64,000 nucleotides of DNA, from assembly GCA_016794585.1 (NCBI GenBank), contig JAEUJM010000005.1, forward strand, positions 62,001 to 126,000, written 5' to 3'. Made by a program: the position numbers and the translations under genes. The DNA is from Acidimicrobiales bacterium (lineage in GTDB: Bacteria; Actinomycetota; Acidimicrobiia; Acidimicrobiales; DATDAH01). Below the pieces are notes generated by a model, which searched no databases, had not been told where the DNA came from, and saw only the letters and a list, made by a program, of their open reading frames with translations. Shown here one piece after another: positions 53,911-61,946 of this stretch. Within the stretch, counting starts at the first letter, position 1, and every line of letters starts with the position of its first letter.

Positions 53911-54858
53911 ATGACACGACCTGGTGACGCTGCGCAGCGGAGAGGAGCAGCCGCGAACGACGAACCGGATCCCGAAGGGGGGCCGACGGAGGAGGCCCGA
54001 AGCAAGCAGGCCTTCGAGAAGGTCCGATACGAGGTGGACGGGGCGGTCGCCACCATCACCCTCGCGCGCCCCGAGGTGGCCAACGCCCAGGACACGGGCC
54101 TGATCGACGAGCTCGACGCCGCCTTCGACCTCGCCGACGCCGACGACGACGTCCGCGTGGTCATCCTCGCCGCGGACGGCAAGCACTTCTCCTCCGGCCA
54201 CGACCTCAAGGCCCTCGTGGGTGACGTGGAGCCCGACGAGTGGCGCCAGATGCGGGAGACCCCCGAGGGCAAGTACCGCCACGAGAAGGTCATGTACTAC
54301 GACCGCTGCCTGAAGATCTACGACTTCCGCAAGCCCACCATCGCCGCGGTCCAGGGGTCGTGCATCGCCGCCGGCCTGATGTTGGCCACCATGTGCGACC
54401 TGATCGTGGCGGCCGACGACGCCGTGTTCCAGAACCCCGTGCTGCGCATGACCGGCGCCGGCGTGGAGCTCCTCGTCGAGCCGTGGGAGCTGGGCATGCG
54501 CAAGGCGAAGGAGTTCCTCCTCACCGGCGACAAGATCGACGCCCAGGAGGCGTGGCGCCTCGGCCTCGTCAACCGGGTCGTGCCGCGCGACGAGCTCGGC
54601 TCGGCCACCCGCGAGCTGGCCGACCGCATCGCGCTCGTGCCCCCGGTCACCGCCGAGATGGTGAAGGGCTCGATCAACCACACCTTCGAGCTGATGGGCA
54701 AGCGCCAGTCGTGGCAGTACCACTTCATGGCGCACCACTTCACCCACAACACCGCCACGGCGCTGAACGCCCTCGAGGCCCGCAAGCAGAAGTCCTCGAT
54801 GAAGGAGGTCTTCGCCGACCGCGACGCCGGCGACGACCCCACCAAGAAGCAGGCCTGA
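53911..54858 (+). CDS. Enoyl-CoA hydratase/isomerase with an N-terminal repeat-derived segment
   Basis: The 315-residue protein has a ~33-residue Arg/Glu/Pro/Gly-rich N-terminal segment, then a crotonase domain: RYEVDGAVATITLARPEV, GKHFSSGHDLKALV, QGSCIAAGLMLATMCDLIVA and FQNPVLRMTGAGVE. The first segment is encoded by a ~90-bp element also found inside the acyl-CoA dehydrogenase at 59104. Hydratase function follows the fold. It lies in a unit with the acyl-CoA dehydrogenase (4-base gap) and the CoA-transferase (3-base gap). Confidence 0.87.
   Translation: MTRPGDAAQRRGAAANDEPDPEGGPTEEARSKQAFEKVRYEVDGAVATITLARPEVANAQDTGLIDELDAAFDLADADDDVRVVILAADGKHFSSGHDLKALVGDVEPDEWRQMRETPEGKYRHEKVMYYDRCLKIYDFRKPTIAAVQGSCIAAGLMLATMCDLIVAADDAVFQNPVLRMTGAGVELLVEPWELGMRKAKEFLLTGDKIDAQEAWRLGLVNRVVPRDELGSATRELADRIALVPPVTAEMVKGSINHTFELMGKRQSWQYHFMAHHFTHNTATALNALEARKQKSSMKEVFADRDAGDDPTKKQA
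53921..54010 (+). repeat. Dispersed ~90-bp repeat, copy B, inside coding sequence
   Basis: It aligns with 59231-59321 with one 1-base gap at about 70% identity by eye. Exact blocks are CTGGTGACG (53921-53929), AGCGGAG (53936-53942) and GATCCCGAAGGGG (53968-53980). Here it encodes the N-terminal segment of the enoyl-CoA hydratase. Confidence 0.65.
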
Positions 54859-54861
54859 AAC

Positions 54862-56097
54862 GTGGCGACCGTGGGCCGGCCCCTGGAGGGCCTACGCGTC
54901 CTCGACCTCGGCACCCGCATCTCGGCCCCCTTCTGCGCCGCGCTGCTCGGGGAGCAGGGCGCCGAGGTCATCAAGGTCGAGCAGCCCGGCGCCGGCGACT
55001 TCATGCGGGGCATGGGCCCCTTCGCCAACCCGCCGGGGCACGAGGGCGACGACGCCGGCCGCGACGACGGAGGGCGCTACTCGCTGTCGTGGGCCGTCGA
55101 GGGCCGGGGCCGCAAGAGCGTCACCCTCGACCTGCGCAAGCCCGAGGGCCAGGAGCTGTTCCGCCGCCTCGCCGCCACCGCCGACGTGGTGTGCGAGAAC
55201 TTCCGCCCCGGAACGCTCGAGCGCTGGCACATCGCTCCTGCCGACCTCGACCCGCGCCTCGTCACCGTGCGCATCAGCGTGTTCGGCCAGGACGGGCCGT
55301 GGTCGGGCCGTCCCGGGCTCGACCGCCTGGGCATCGGATACGGCGGGTTGCTCCACCTGACGGGCTACCCCGACCGGCCGCCCGTGCGGCCCGGCATCAC
55401 CATCAGCGACTACCTCACCGGCGTGTTCGCGGCGCAGGCCTCCACCGCCGCCCTCTACGCACGCGATGCCCGCGGCGGCTCGGGCGCGGTCATCGACGCG
55501 TTCCTCTACGGCTCGGTGCTGCGCGTCCTCGAGTGGACCCTCGCGGGCTACGACGTGCTGGGCATCGTCCGCGAGCGAGAGGGCAACCGCCTCACCACGT
55601 CGGCCCCCCTCGACAACTACCCCACCGCCGACGGTCGCTACATCTGCATCGTGGCCGGCTCGGACACCAACTTCTCCCGCCTCTGCAAGGCCATGGGCCG
55701 GCCCGAGCTCGTCGACGACCCCCGCTACGCCACGCTCGCGGACCGCGCCGCCCGCTCGGACGAGATCAACGACCTCGTCGCGGCCTGGACCTCAGGACTG
55801 CCGACCTCCGAGGTCGAGTACCGCTGCATCGCCGAGGAGGTGCCGGTCGCCACCGCGTACACGGCGGCCGACATCTTCGCCGACCCCCACATGACCGCCC
55901 GTGGCGACCTCGTGACCGTGGACGATCCCGTCCTCGGCCCGGTGCGCCAGCAGGCACCCTTCCCCCGCTTCGTCGGCGCCGAGCCCCCGGTGCCCGCCGG
56001 CGCTCCCCGCCTGGGCGAGCACAACGACGAGGTGTGGGGTGCACTCGGCCTCGACGCCGACGAGCAGGCCCGCCTCCACGCCGCCGGCATCCTCTGA
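54862..56097 (+). CDS. CaiB/BaiF-family CoA-transferase
   Basis: The 411-residue single-unit CoA-transferase has LRVLDLGTRISAPFCAALLGEQG, VENF-like VCENFRPGTLERW, GYPDRPPVRPGITISDYLTGVFAA and a C-terminal RLGEHNDEVWGALG. The catalytic Asp is the one in TISDYLTG by family comparison. It transfers CoA between carboxylic acids. In the unit with the acyl-CoA dehydrogenase and enoyl-CoA hydratase, so beta-oxidation of an activated acid is implied. Confidence 0.88.
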   Translation: MATVGRPLEGLRVLDLGTRISAPFCAALLGEQGAEVIKVEQPGAGDFMRGMGPFANPPGHEGDDAGRDDGGRYSLSWAVEGRGRKSVTLDLRKPEGQELFRRLAATADVVCENFRPGTLERWHIAPADLDPRLVTVRISVFGQDGPWSGRPGLDRLGIGYGGLLHLTGYPDRPPVRPGITISDYLTGVFAAQASTAALYARDARGGSGAVIDAFLYGSVLRVLEWTLAGYDVLGIVREREGNRLTTSAPLDNYPTADGRYICIVAGSDTNFSRLCKAMGRPELVDDPRYATLADRAARSDEINDLVAAWTSGLPTSEVEYRCIAEEVPVATAYTAADIFADPHMTARGDLVTVDDPVLGPVRQQAPFPRFVGAEPPVPAGAPRLGEHNDEVWGALGLDADEQARLHAAGIL

Positions 56098-56120
56098 GCC
56101 CCCCTACCACCAGAACCAGG

Positions 56121-57848
56121 TCAGAGTCGGGGCGGGACGATCACGGCTCGGTGGCTCGGGTGGCGGCCGCCGCCGAGGTCGATCGTCGGCTCGCCGTCCA
56201 GGTCGAGCACGAGATCGTCGTCGAGCAGCGCCGGCGAGCGAGGTGCCCCCTCGGGCTCGTGGGGCAACTGCGGGCCGAAGAGGCTGCCCTGGCCGCGGGC
56301 CAGACCGGCGGCCATGCCCCCCGCCCAGAGCGGGCACTCGAGCAGCGCTTCCAGCTCGCCGGCGGGGACGGCCGGGCTCACGAAGTACCCCTGGACGCTG
56401 TGGCAACCGGCGCCCCGCAGGAGCGACAGCACCGCTTCGGTCTCGACGCCCTCGGCCGTGACGGTCAGTCCCAGGTTGCGGGCGAGGTCGATGGTGGAGT
56501 CCACGATGACCCGGTCCGCGGGCCGTTCGGCCATGCCCATCACGAAGGAGCGGTCGATCTTGATCTCGTCGACGGGGAGGCGTTGGAGGTAGGCCAGGGA
56601 CGAGTACCCCGTGCCGAAGTCGTCGATGGCGAGACGGACACCGAGCTGGTCGAGGGACCGCAGCACCGTGCCCGCCCGTTCGGGGTCATCCATGATCGAG
56701 CTCTCGGTGAGCTCGAGTTGGAGGTGGCGGGCGGGGAGGCCGTGACGATCGAGGACCTCACGCAACTGGCTCGACAGGTGCGGGTCGTGGAGGTTGCGGG
56801 CCGACAGGTTCACGCTGACCACGAGATCGAGGCCGCGATCGCGCCAGTGGGCGATCTGGCGGAGGGCTTGGGCGAGGACGTTGGTGGTCAGCGGACGGAT
56901 GAGGCCGGTGCGCTCGGCCAACGGCACGAACTCCGCGGGTGAGAGCAGCCCCTCACGAGGGTGCTGCCACCGGACCAGCGCCTCGACCGTCTCCACCCGG
57001 CCGGTCATGAGGTTCACCTGGGGCTGGTAGTGCACCACGAGCTCGTCGTTGCCGAGGGCTCGCCGCAGATCGGCGAGGAGGCTCAGCTGACGCCGGCTGT
57101 GGTGATCGTGTTCCGGCGAGTAGAGCTCGACCGCGTGCTGACGTGACTTCGCCCGGTACATGGCGATGTCCGCCCGCTGGAGGAGCACCTCGGTGGTGGT
57201 GCCGTGCTCGGGGTACAGCGCGATGCCGATGCTCGCCTCCACGTCGAGGAGGCCCTCGTCGACCGCGAAGGGCTCCTCGAGGCCGGCCACGATGGCGGTG
57301 GCGCGAGCGCGGGCGGCCGCCTCGTCGGTCCCCTCGAGGAGCACGCCGAACTCGTCGCCCCCGAGGCGGGCGACCAGGCCGTCACCGCCCAGGGCGCCGG
57401 CGATCCGGGGGCCGATCTGGCGCAACAGGTGGTCGCCGGTGTCGTGACCGAGGGTGTCGTTGACCTCCTTGAAGCGATCGAGGTCGAGCAGCAGGATCGC
57501 CACCTGGGCCCAGGCGCTGCGGCCGTCGGCCAGGCGCTCGTCGAGGACCTGGCGGAAGTGCACGCGGTTGGGGAGCCCCGTCAGCGGATCACAGCGGGCG
57601 TCGCGCTCGTTGGCGGCACCGAGGGCGGCGGCGCGGTGCACCGCCAGGACCGCCACCGCCACGACCGGCAGCAGCAGGGCCAAGGCCAACTCGTCCACCA
57701 CGGTCGCGTCCTGGGGAACCACCAGGAGGCCGACGAGGCCGGCCGCCACCGCGACGAGGACACCGGCGGCGAAGGCGGGAAACCCCCGGCTCGGGACGCG
57801 GAGACGGGCCGTCCGCTCCGCGCCCACGCTCCGTCCCCAGATCGCCAC
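56121..57848 (-). CDS. Membrane GGDEF-EAL protein (c-di-GMP turnover)
   Basis: The 575-residue protein has two N-terminal transmembrane segments (~22-45 and ~52-70), a GGDEF domain with intact LGGDEFGVLL (diguanylate cyclase), and an EAL domain with VEALVRW, the metal-binding ELTESS, DDFGTGYSSL and AEGVET motifs (c-di-GMP phosphodiesterase). Both catalytic sites look intact, so net activity is unclear. The C-terminal ~60 residues are Pro/Asp-rich. GTG at 57848. A TAGACA palindrome lies 57-72 bases upstream. Confidence 0.9.
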   Translation of the reverse strand: MAIWGRSVGAERTARLRVPSRGFPAFAAGVLVAVAAGLVGLLVVPQDATVVDELALALLLPVVAVAVLAVHRAAALGAANERDARCDPLTGLPNRVHFRQVLDERLADGRSAWAQVAILLLDLDRFKEVNDTLGHDTGDHLLRQIGPRIAGALGGDGLVARLGGDEFGVLLEGTDEAAARARATAIVAGLEEPFAVDEGLLDVEASIGIALYPEHGTTTEVLLQRADIAMYRAKSRQHAVELYSPEHDHHSRRQLSLLADLRRALGNDELVVHYQPQVNLMTGRVETVEALVRWQHPREGLLSPAEFVPLAERTGLIRPLTTNVLAQALRQIAHWRDRGLDLVVSVNLSARNLHDPHLSSQLREVLDRHGLPARHLQLELTESSIMDDPERAGTVLRSLDQLGVRLAIDDFGTGYSSLAYLQRLPVDEIKIDRSFVMGMAERPADRVIVDSTIDLARNLGLTVTAEGVETEAVLSLLRGAGCHSVQGYFVSPAVPAGELEALLECPLWAGGMAAGLARGQGSLFGPQLPHEPEGAPRSPALLDDDLVLDLDGEPTIDLGGGRHPSHRAVIVPPRL

Positions 57849-57904
57849 CGTTCGTGACTATGCGACGGCAACCCACGCCCGTCAAGGCGAACGACGGACC
57901 GTGG

Positions 57905-57920
57905 TAGACAGCGGTGTCTA
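57905..57920. promoter_or_regulatory. TAGACA-GCGG-TGTCTA palindrome
   Basis: Six-base perfect arms with a 4-base spacer, 57 bases upstream of the GGDEF-EAL start. Its TAGACA half can also serve as a -10 box in either direction, so it may be a promoter element, an operator or both. Confidence 0.4.
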
Positions 57921-57975
57921 GCTCACGCTGCGTGGCGATTTCGCCGCTCTGAGCGCTCCGAGAGTGACTCGCCGG

Positions 57976-59076
57976 TCAGGCGGCGCCAGCCCCCAGGACC
58001 TCGTCGGCGAGGCGCTGACGGGACCACCCCTGGTAGCCGAGGAGCAGGTCGTCCTGCTTGGCCCGGCGGTAGTGGAGGTGGGCGTCGCAGTCCCAGGTGA
58101 AGCCGACGCCGCCGTGGATCTGGATGCACTCACCGGAGACGAACACCGCGGCCTCGGGGACGTAGCCCTTGGCCATGGCCACCGCCTCGGCCCGGACGGG
58201 CTCGTCCGCGTCCGAGGCCCACGCCGCGTAGTGGGTGCCCACCCGCGAGAGCTCGAGCCGGTGGAGCATGTCGACCGTCTTGTGCTTGATCACCTGGAAG
58301 GTGGCGATGGGCCGGCCGAACTGCACCCGCACCTTGGCGTACTCCACCGCCAGGTGGTTGGCCTGCTCCATGCCCCCCACCAGCTCGGCGCAAAGCGCCA
58401 CGTTGGCGTCGTCGGCCACCCGCCGCCAGAGGGCGGTGTGATCTCCGTCGGGGCCGACCGGATCGGCGGGGGTGTCGTCCAGGACGAGCCGGGCCACCTT
58501 GCGCCCTCCGTCCCAGGTGGGGACGAGCTCGGCCTCGGGGCGTTCGATGACGAAGGTGCCGAGGCCCTCCTGGGTGCGGGCCGCGACGAGCACCCAGTCG
58601 GCGCGGTGGCCGTCGAGGACGATGGGCTTGTGCCCGGTGAGGCGCCACCGGCCGCTCTTGCGGCTGGCCCGGGTGCGCACCCGGTCGACGGGGTCGCCGT
58701 GGCCCTGCTCGTCGAGCGCCACCGTGCCGGTGCACTCCCCCGCGGCGAGGGCGGCGGTGCGGTCGGTGAGGCCGAGGCGGACCGCCGCGAGGGTGGCCAG
58801 GATCGACGAGGAGAAGTAGGGCCCGGGGAACGGCACCCGCCCCATCTCCTCTTGCACGACCACGAGGTCGACGAGGCCCAGGCCGAGCCCGCCTTGGGCC
58901 TCGGGGACGAGCAGGCCGGTCCATCCGAGGTCGACGATCTGGCGCCAGACCTCGTCGGTGACGCCGTCGTCGGACTCCCAGCGCTCCCGCACGTAGGACA
59001 TCGGGCTCTCGGCGGCGAGGAACTGCCGGACGGCGCCCCGCAGCGCTTCCTGGTCGTCGCTGAAGGTGAACTCCAT
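57976..59076 (-). CDS. Acyl-CoA dehydrogenase, beta-type
   Basis: The 366-residue protein has LGWTGLLVPEAQGGLGLGL, KVRVQFGRPIATFQVIKHKTVDML and QIHGGVGFTWDCDAHLHYRRAKQ, but no alpha-type SEPxxGSD FAD motif (TGTVALDEQGHGD in the place). It resembles the beta subunits of steroid-type acyl-CoA dehydrogenases. The ATG at 59076 is followed upstream by a 27-bp gap containing a 20-bp perfect palindrome, then the alpha-type gene. Confidence 0.85.
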   Translation of the reverse strand: MEFTFSDDQEALRGAVRQFLAAESPMSYVRERWESDDGVTDEVWRQIVDLGWTGLLVPEAQGGLGLGLVDLVVVQEEMGRVPFPGPYFSSSILATLAAVRLGLTDRTAALAAGECTGTVALDEQGHGDPVDRVRTRASRKSGRWRLTGHKPIVLDGHRADWVLVAARTQEGLGTFVIERPEAELVPTWDGGRKVARLVLDDTPADPVGPDGDHTALWRRVADDANVALCAELVGGMEQANHLAVEYAKVRVQFGRPIATFQVIKHKTVDMLHRLELSRVGTHYAAWASDADEPVRAEAVAMAKGYVPEAAVFVSGECIQIHGGVGFTWDCDAHLHYRRAKQDDLLLGYQGWSRQRLADEVLGAGAA

Positions 59077-59081
59077 GGGAA

Positions 59082-59101
59082 ACCTGACACTAGTGTCAGG
59101 T
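59082..59101. promoter_or_regulatory. 20-bp perfect palindrome in the FadE pair intergenic gap
   Basis: ACCTGACACTAGTGTCAGGT is fully self-complementary and fills most of the 27 bases between the two ATG codons. Plus-strand TAGTGT (59091-59096) lies 7 bases before the ATG at 59104, and the minus-strand copy lies 10 bases before the ATG at 59076. A TetR- or FadR-type dimer bound here would block both leaderless promoters at once. Confidence 0.65.
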
Positions 59102-59103
59102 CC

Positions 59104-60402
59104 ATGGACTTCGCCCACACCGCCGAGGACGAAGCGTTCCGCGACGAGCTGCGCGGGTGGCTCGACGAGCACCTCGACCCCTTCCTCGCCGAGTGGTCCG
59201 AGGACGAGAGCGCAGCCGACGAACCGGGCTCTGGTGACGTGGCGGAGCGGAGCGAAGCCGCAGGGAGCGCTGGTTCCAGATCCCGAAGGGGTGGCGACGA
59301 AGGAGCCACAAGGCAAACGGGCACGATGAAGTCGATGGAGCGCCGGCGGGCGTGGCAGCGCCTGCTCAACACCGGCCGGTGGGCGGCCATCAACTGGCCG
59401 AAGGAGTGGGGTGGCCGCGAGGCCACGGTCACCCAGAACGTCATCTACTCCGAGGAGCACGCCCGCTACCGCACGCCCGGGATCTACAACGCCAACGGGC
59501 TCTGGCAGATCGGCCCCATGATCATCAAGTGGGGCACCGACGAGCAGAAGGACCTCTGGATCCCCAACATCCTCAACGCCGACGACCACTGGTGCCAGGG
59601 CTTCACCGAGCCAGAGGCGGGGAGCGACCTCGCCAACCTGCGCACCACCGCGGTCCGCGACGGCGACGACTACGTGCTCAACGGCCAGAAGATCTGGATC
59701 TCGTCGGCCCACATCGCCAAGTGGGGCCTGTTCCTCGTCCGGACGGATCCGGGGGCGATCGAGCGCGGCGAGAAGCATGTCGGCATCACGGCCCTCATCG
59801 TGGACATGGAGGCGGACGGCATCGAGTGCCGCACGGTCCGCGACATCGCCGGCGAGGAGATGTTCAACGAGATCTTCTTCACCGACGCCCGCGTGCCCGT
59901 CGCCTACCGCCTCGGCGACGAGGGCGCCGGCTGGCAGGTGGCCATGGGCACCCTCGGCCACGAGCGGGTCGGCACCGCCGGGCTCGCCATCACCATGCGC
60001 GCCGACCTCGACGCCATGATCAACCTGGCCCGCTCGGTGAACCCCGACGCGCTGCGGGACCCGTCCATCCGCGAGCGTCTCGCCCGCGCCCACACCGACA
60101 TCGAGTACACCAAGCTCCTGAACTACCGGGCGCTCTCCAAGATCCTCAAGGGACAGCCCAACTGGCCCGAGGTGCCGCTGGCCAAGCTCCAGTGGAGCCA
60201 TCTGGCCCAGACCCTCGCCGAGCTGGCCGTCGACCTGCTCGGACCCGCCGGGATGATGGCCAAGGGCGGCCCCGATGCCGCCGACGGCGGCGCCTGGAAC
60301 CGGCTGTACATGTACCAGCGCTACACGTCGATCGGCGCCGGCACCACCGAGGTGCAGAAGAACATCCTGGCCGACAAGGCCATCCGTCTCCCCAAGAAGT
60401 GA
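59104..60402 (+). CDS. Acyl-CoA dehydrogenase, alpha-type, with an in-frame repeat insert
   Basis: The 432-residue flavoenzyme has WPKEWGGREATVTQN, the FAD motif GFTEPEAGSDLANLRTTA, NGQKIWISSAHIAKW, FNEIFFTDARVP and the C-terminal GTTEVQKNILADKAIRLP. Compared with relatives, residues ~41-75 are extra, Arg/Ser/Gly-rich (ERSEAAGSAGSRSRRGG) and encoded by the ~90-bp repeat. The insert falls between the first helices, a surface loop, so activity is likely kept. Partner is the divergent beta-type gene. Confidence 0.88.
   Translation: MDFAHTAEDEAFRDELRGWLDEHLDPFLAEWSEDESAADEPGSGDVAERSEAAGSAGSRSRRGGDEGATRQTGTMKSMERRRAWQRLLNTGRWAAINWPKEWGGREATVTQNVIYSEEHARYRTPGIYNANGLWQIGPMIIKWGTDEQKDLWIPNILNADDHWCQGFTEPEAGSDLANLRTTAVRDGDDYVLNGQKIWISSAHIAKWGLFLVRTDPGAIERGEKHVGITALIVDMEADGIECRTVRDIAGEEMFNEIFFTDARVPVAYRLGDEGAGWQVAMGTLGHERVGTAGLAITMRADLDAMINLARSVNPDALRDPSIRERLARAHTDIEYTKLLNYRALSKILKGQPNWPEVPLAKLQWSHLAQTLAELAVDLLGPAGMMAKGGPDAADGGAWNRLYMYQRYTSIGAGTTEVQKNILADKAIRLPKK
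59231..59321 (+). repeat. Dispersed ~90-bp repeat, copy A, inside coding sequence
   Basis: Exact blocks shared with copy B are CTGGTGACG (59231-59239), AGCGGAG (59246-59252) and GATCCCGAAGGGG (59279-59291). Because of the 1-base gap the 13-base block is read here as SRRG-type residues and in copy B as DPEGG-type residues. The reading frame of both host genes is preserved. Confidence 0.65.
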
Positions 60403-60420
60403 CGTAGCGCCGTACGCGTT

Positions 60421-60464
60421 CTGGCTCCCGATTCGATCGCCAGGGCGATCGAATCGGGAGCCAG
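60421..60464. terminator. Hairpin H2 between convergent genes, repeated sequence
   Basis: A perfect 21-bp stem (60421-60441 with 60444-60464) with a 2-base loop, starting CTGGCTCCCG and ending CGGGAGCCAG. It separates the acyl-CoA dehydrogenase and MetY genes that converge here. It shares its outer arms and the following TTCGGGT with H1 at 6048-6091. Confidence 0.7.
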
Positions 60465-60488
60465 TTCGGGTGGTTCGGCCCGGTTGGG

Positions 60489-61805
60489 TCAGCCGGCGGC
60501 GGCGGCGAAGCCCTTGTCGAGGTCGGCGAGGATGTCCTCGATCGACTCGATGCCAACGGACAGGCGGACGAGGCCCGGCTCCACACCGGTGGTGCGCTGC
60601 TCGTCTTCGGTGAGCTGGCTGTGGGTCGTGCTCGACGGCTGGATGACGAGGCTGCGCACGTCGCCGATGTTGGCGAGGTGGCTGTGCAGCTCGACGGCCT
60701 CCACGAACTTCACGCCCGCCTCGCGGCCGCCCTTGATCACGAAGGCCGGCACCGAGCCGTAGCCCTTGCCGCCGGCGTACTTGTCGGCCCGGGCCTTCCA
60801 GGGCGACGACGCGAGGCCGGCGAAGGACACGGACTCGACCTGGTCGTGGGCGTCGAGGTACTCGGCGACCTTGATGGCGTTCGACAGGTGCCGCTCCATG
60901 CGCAGGCTGAGGGTCTCGAGGCCCTGGAGGAACAGGAAGGCGTTGAACGGCGTGGTGGCGGCGCCGAGGTCACGCAGCAGCTGCACCCGGGCCTTGATGA
61001 TGTACGAGCCGGCGCCGAGGGCGGGCCAGTACGCGAGGCCGTGGTAGCTCGGATCGGGCTCGGTGAACTGCGGGAACTTGTCGTTCTGGCTGAAGTCGAA
61101 CGAGCCGCCGTCCACGATCACACCACCGATGGCCGTGCCGTGGCCGCCGATGAACTTGGTGGCCGAGTGCACGACGATGTCGGCGCCCCACTCGAGCGGA
61201 CGGATCAGGTAAGGGGTGGCGACGGTGTTGTCGACGATGAGGGGGACGCCGTTGTCGTGGGCCACCTTGGCCACGCCCTCGATGTCGAGGACGTCGTTGC
61301 GGGGGTTGCCGATGGACTCGCCGTAGAACGCCTTGGTGTTGGGGCGTACGGCCGCCTGCCACGCCTCCAGGTCGTCCGGGTCCTCGATGAAGGTGACCTC
61401 GATGCCGATCTTCGGCAGCGTGTAGTGGAAGAGGTTGTAGGTGCCGCCGTAGAGGGCGGCGGAGGCGACGATGTGGCTGCCGGCCTCGGCCAGGTTGAGG
61501 ATGGCGAAGTGCTCGGCCGCCTGGCCGCTCGAAACCGCGAGGGCGCCGGGGAGGCCGACGGCGGTCTCGGTGGCGCCCTCCAGGGAGGCGATGCGGGCCT
61601 CGAAGACCCCCTGGGTGGGGTTCATGATGCGGGTGTAGATGTTGCCGATCTCGGCCAGCGCGAACAGGTCGGCGGCGTGCTTGGTGTCGCGGAACTGGTA
61701 GGCCGTGGTCTGGTAGATCGGGACGGCGCGGGACCCGGTGGTCGGGTCCGGCTCCTGGCCGGCGTGGACCTGCCGGGTCTCGAAACCCCACTCGGACTGA
61801 CTCAT
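60489..61805 (-). CDS. metY: O-acetylhomoserine sulfhydrylase (PLP)
   Basis: The 438-residue PLP enzyme has the family signatures [62 protein letters not shown], the PLP-Lys region [16 protein letters not shown], and the C-terminal [16 protein letters not shown]. It makes homocysteine (or methionine) from O-acetylhomoserine and sulfide (or methanethiol), a methionine synthesis step. GGAGG lies 7 bases before the ATG. It is the only gene of this pathway in the window. No riboswitch is seen in the ~130-base upstream gap. Confidence 0.94.
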   Translation of the reverse strand: MSQSEWGFETRQVHAGQEPDPTTGSRAVPIYQTTAYQFRDTKHAADLFALAEIGNIYTRIMNPTQGVFEARIASLEGATETAVGLPGALAVSSGQAAEHFAILNLAEAGSHIVASAALYGGTYNLFHYTLPKIGIEVTFIEDPDDLEAWQAAVRPNTKAFYGESIGNPRNDVLDIEGVAKVAHDNGVPLIVDNTVATPYLIRPLEWGADIVVHSATKFIGGHGTAIGGVIVDGGSFDFSQNDKFPQFTEPDPSYHGLAYWPALGAGSYIIKARVQLLRDLGAATTPFNAFLFLQGLETLSLRMERHLSNAIKVAEYLDAHDQVESVSFAGLASSPWKARADKYAGGKGYGSVPAFVIKGGREAGVKFVEAVELHSHLANIGDVRSLVIQPSSTTHSQLTEDEQRTTGVEPGLVRLSVGIESIEDILADLDKGFAAAAG

Positions 61806-61946
61806 TGACCTACCTCCGGAAAGATTGCGCTCAGCTGAGGGACGGGACCCTAGCATTACCCCAAACTCCGATGTGAATGGTCGTGATTTGGCCCCGAGTC
61901 GCGGCTTCCCGGGCGGCCGGCCCCGACCACTGCTTGAATGACCGCC

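Noticed and set aside
61806..61946. SAM-type riboswitch upstream of metY.
   Set aside because: The leader has a clear ribosome site but no S-box or SAM-II/SAM-IV core that I can recognise in ~60 transcribed bases.
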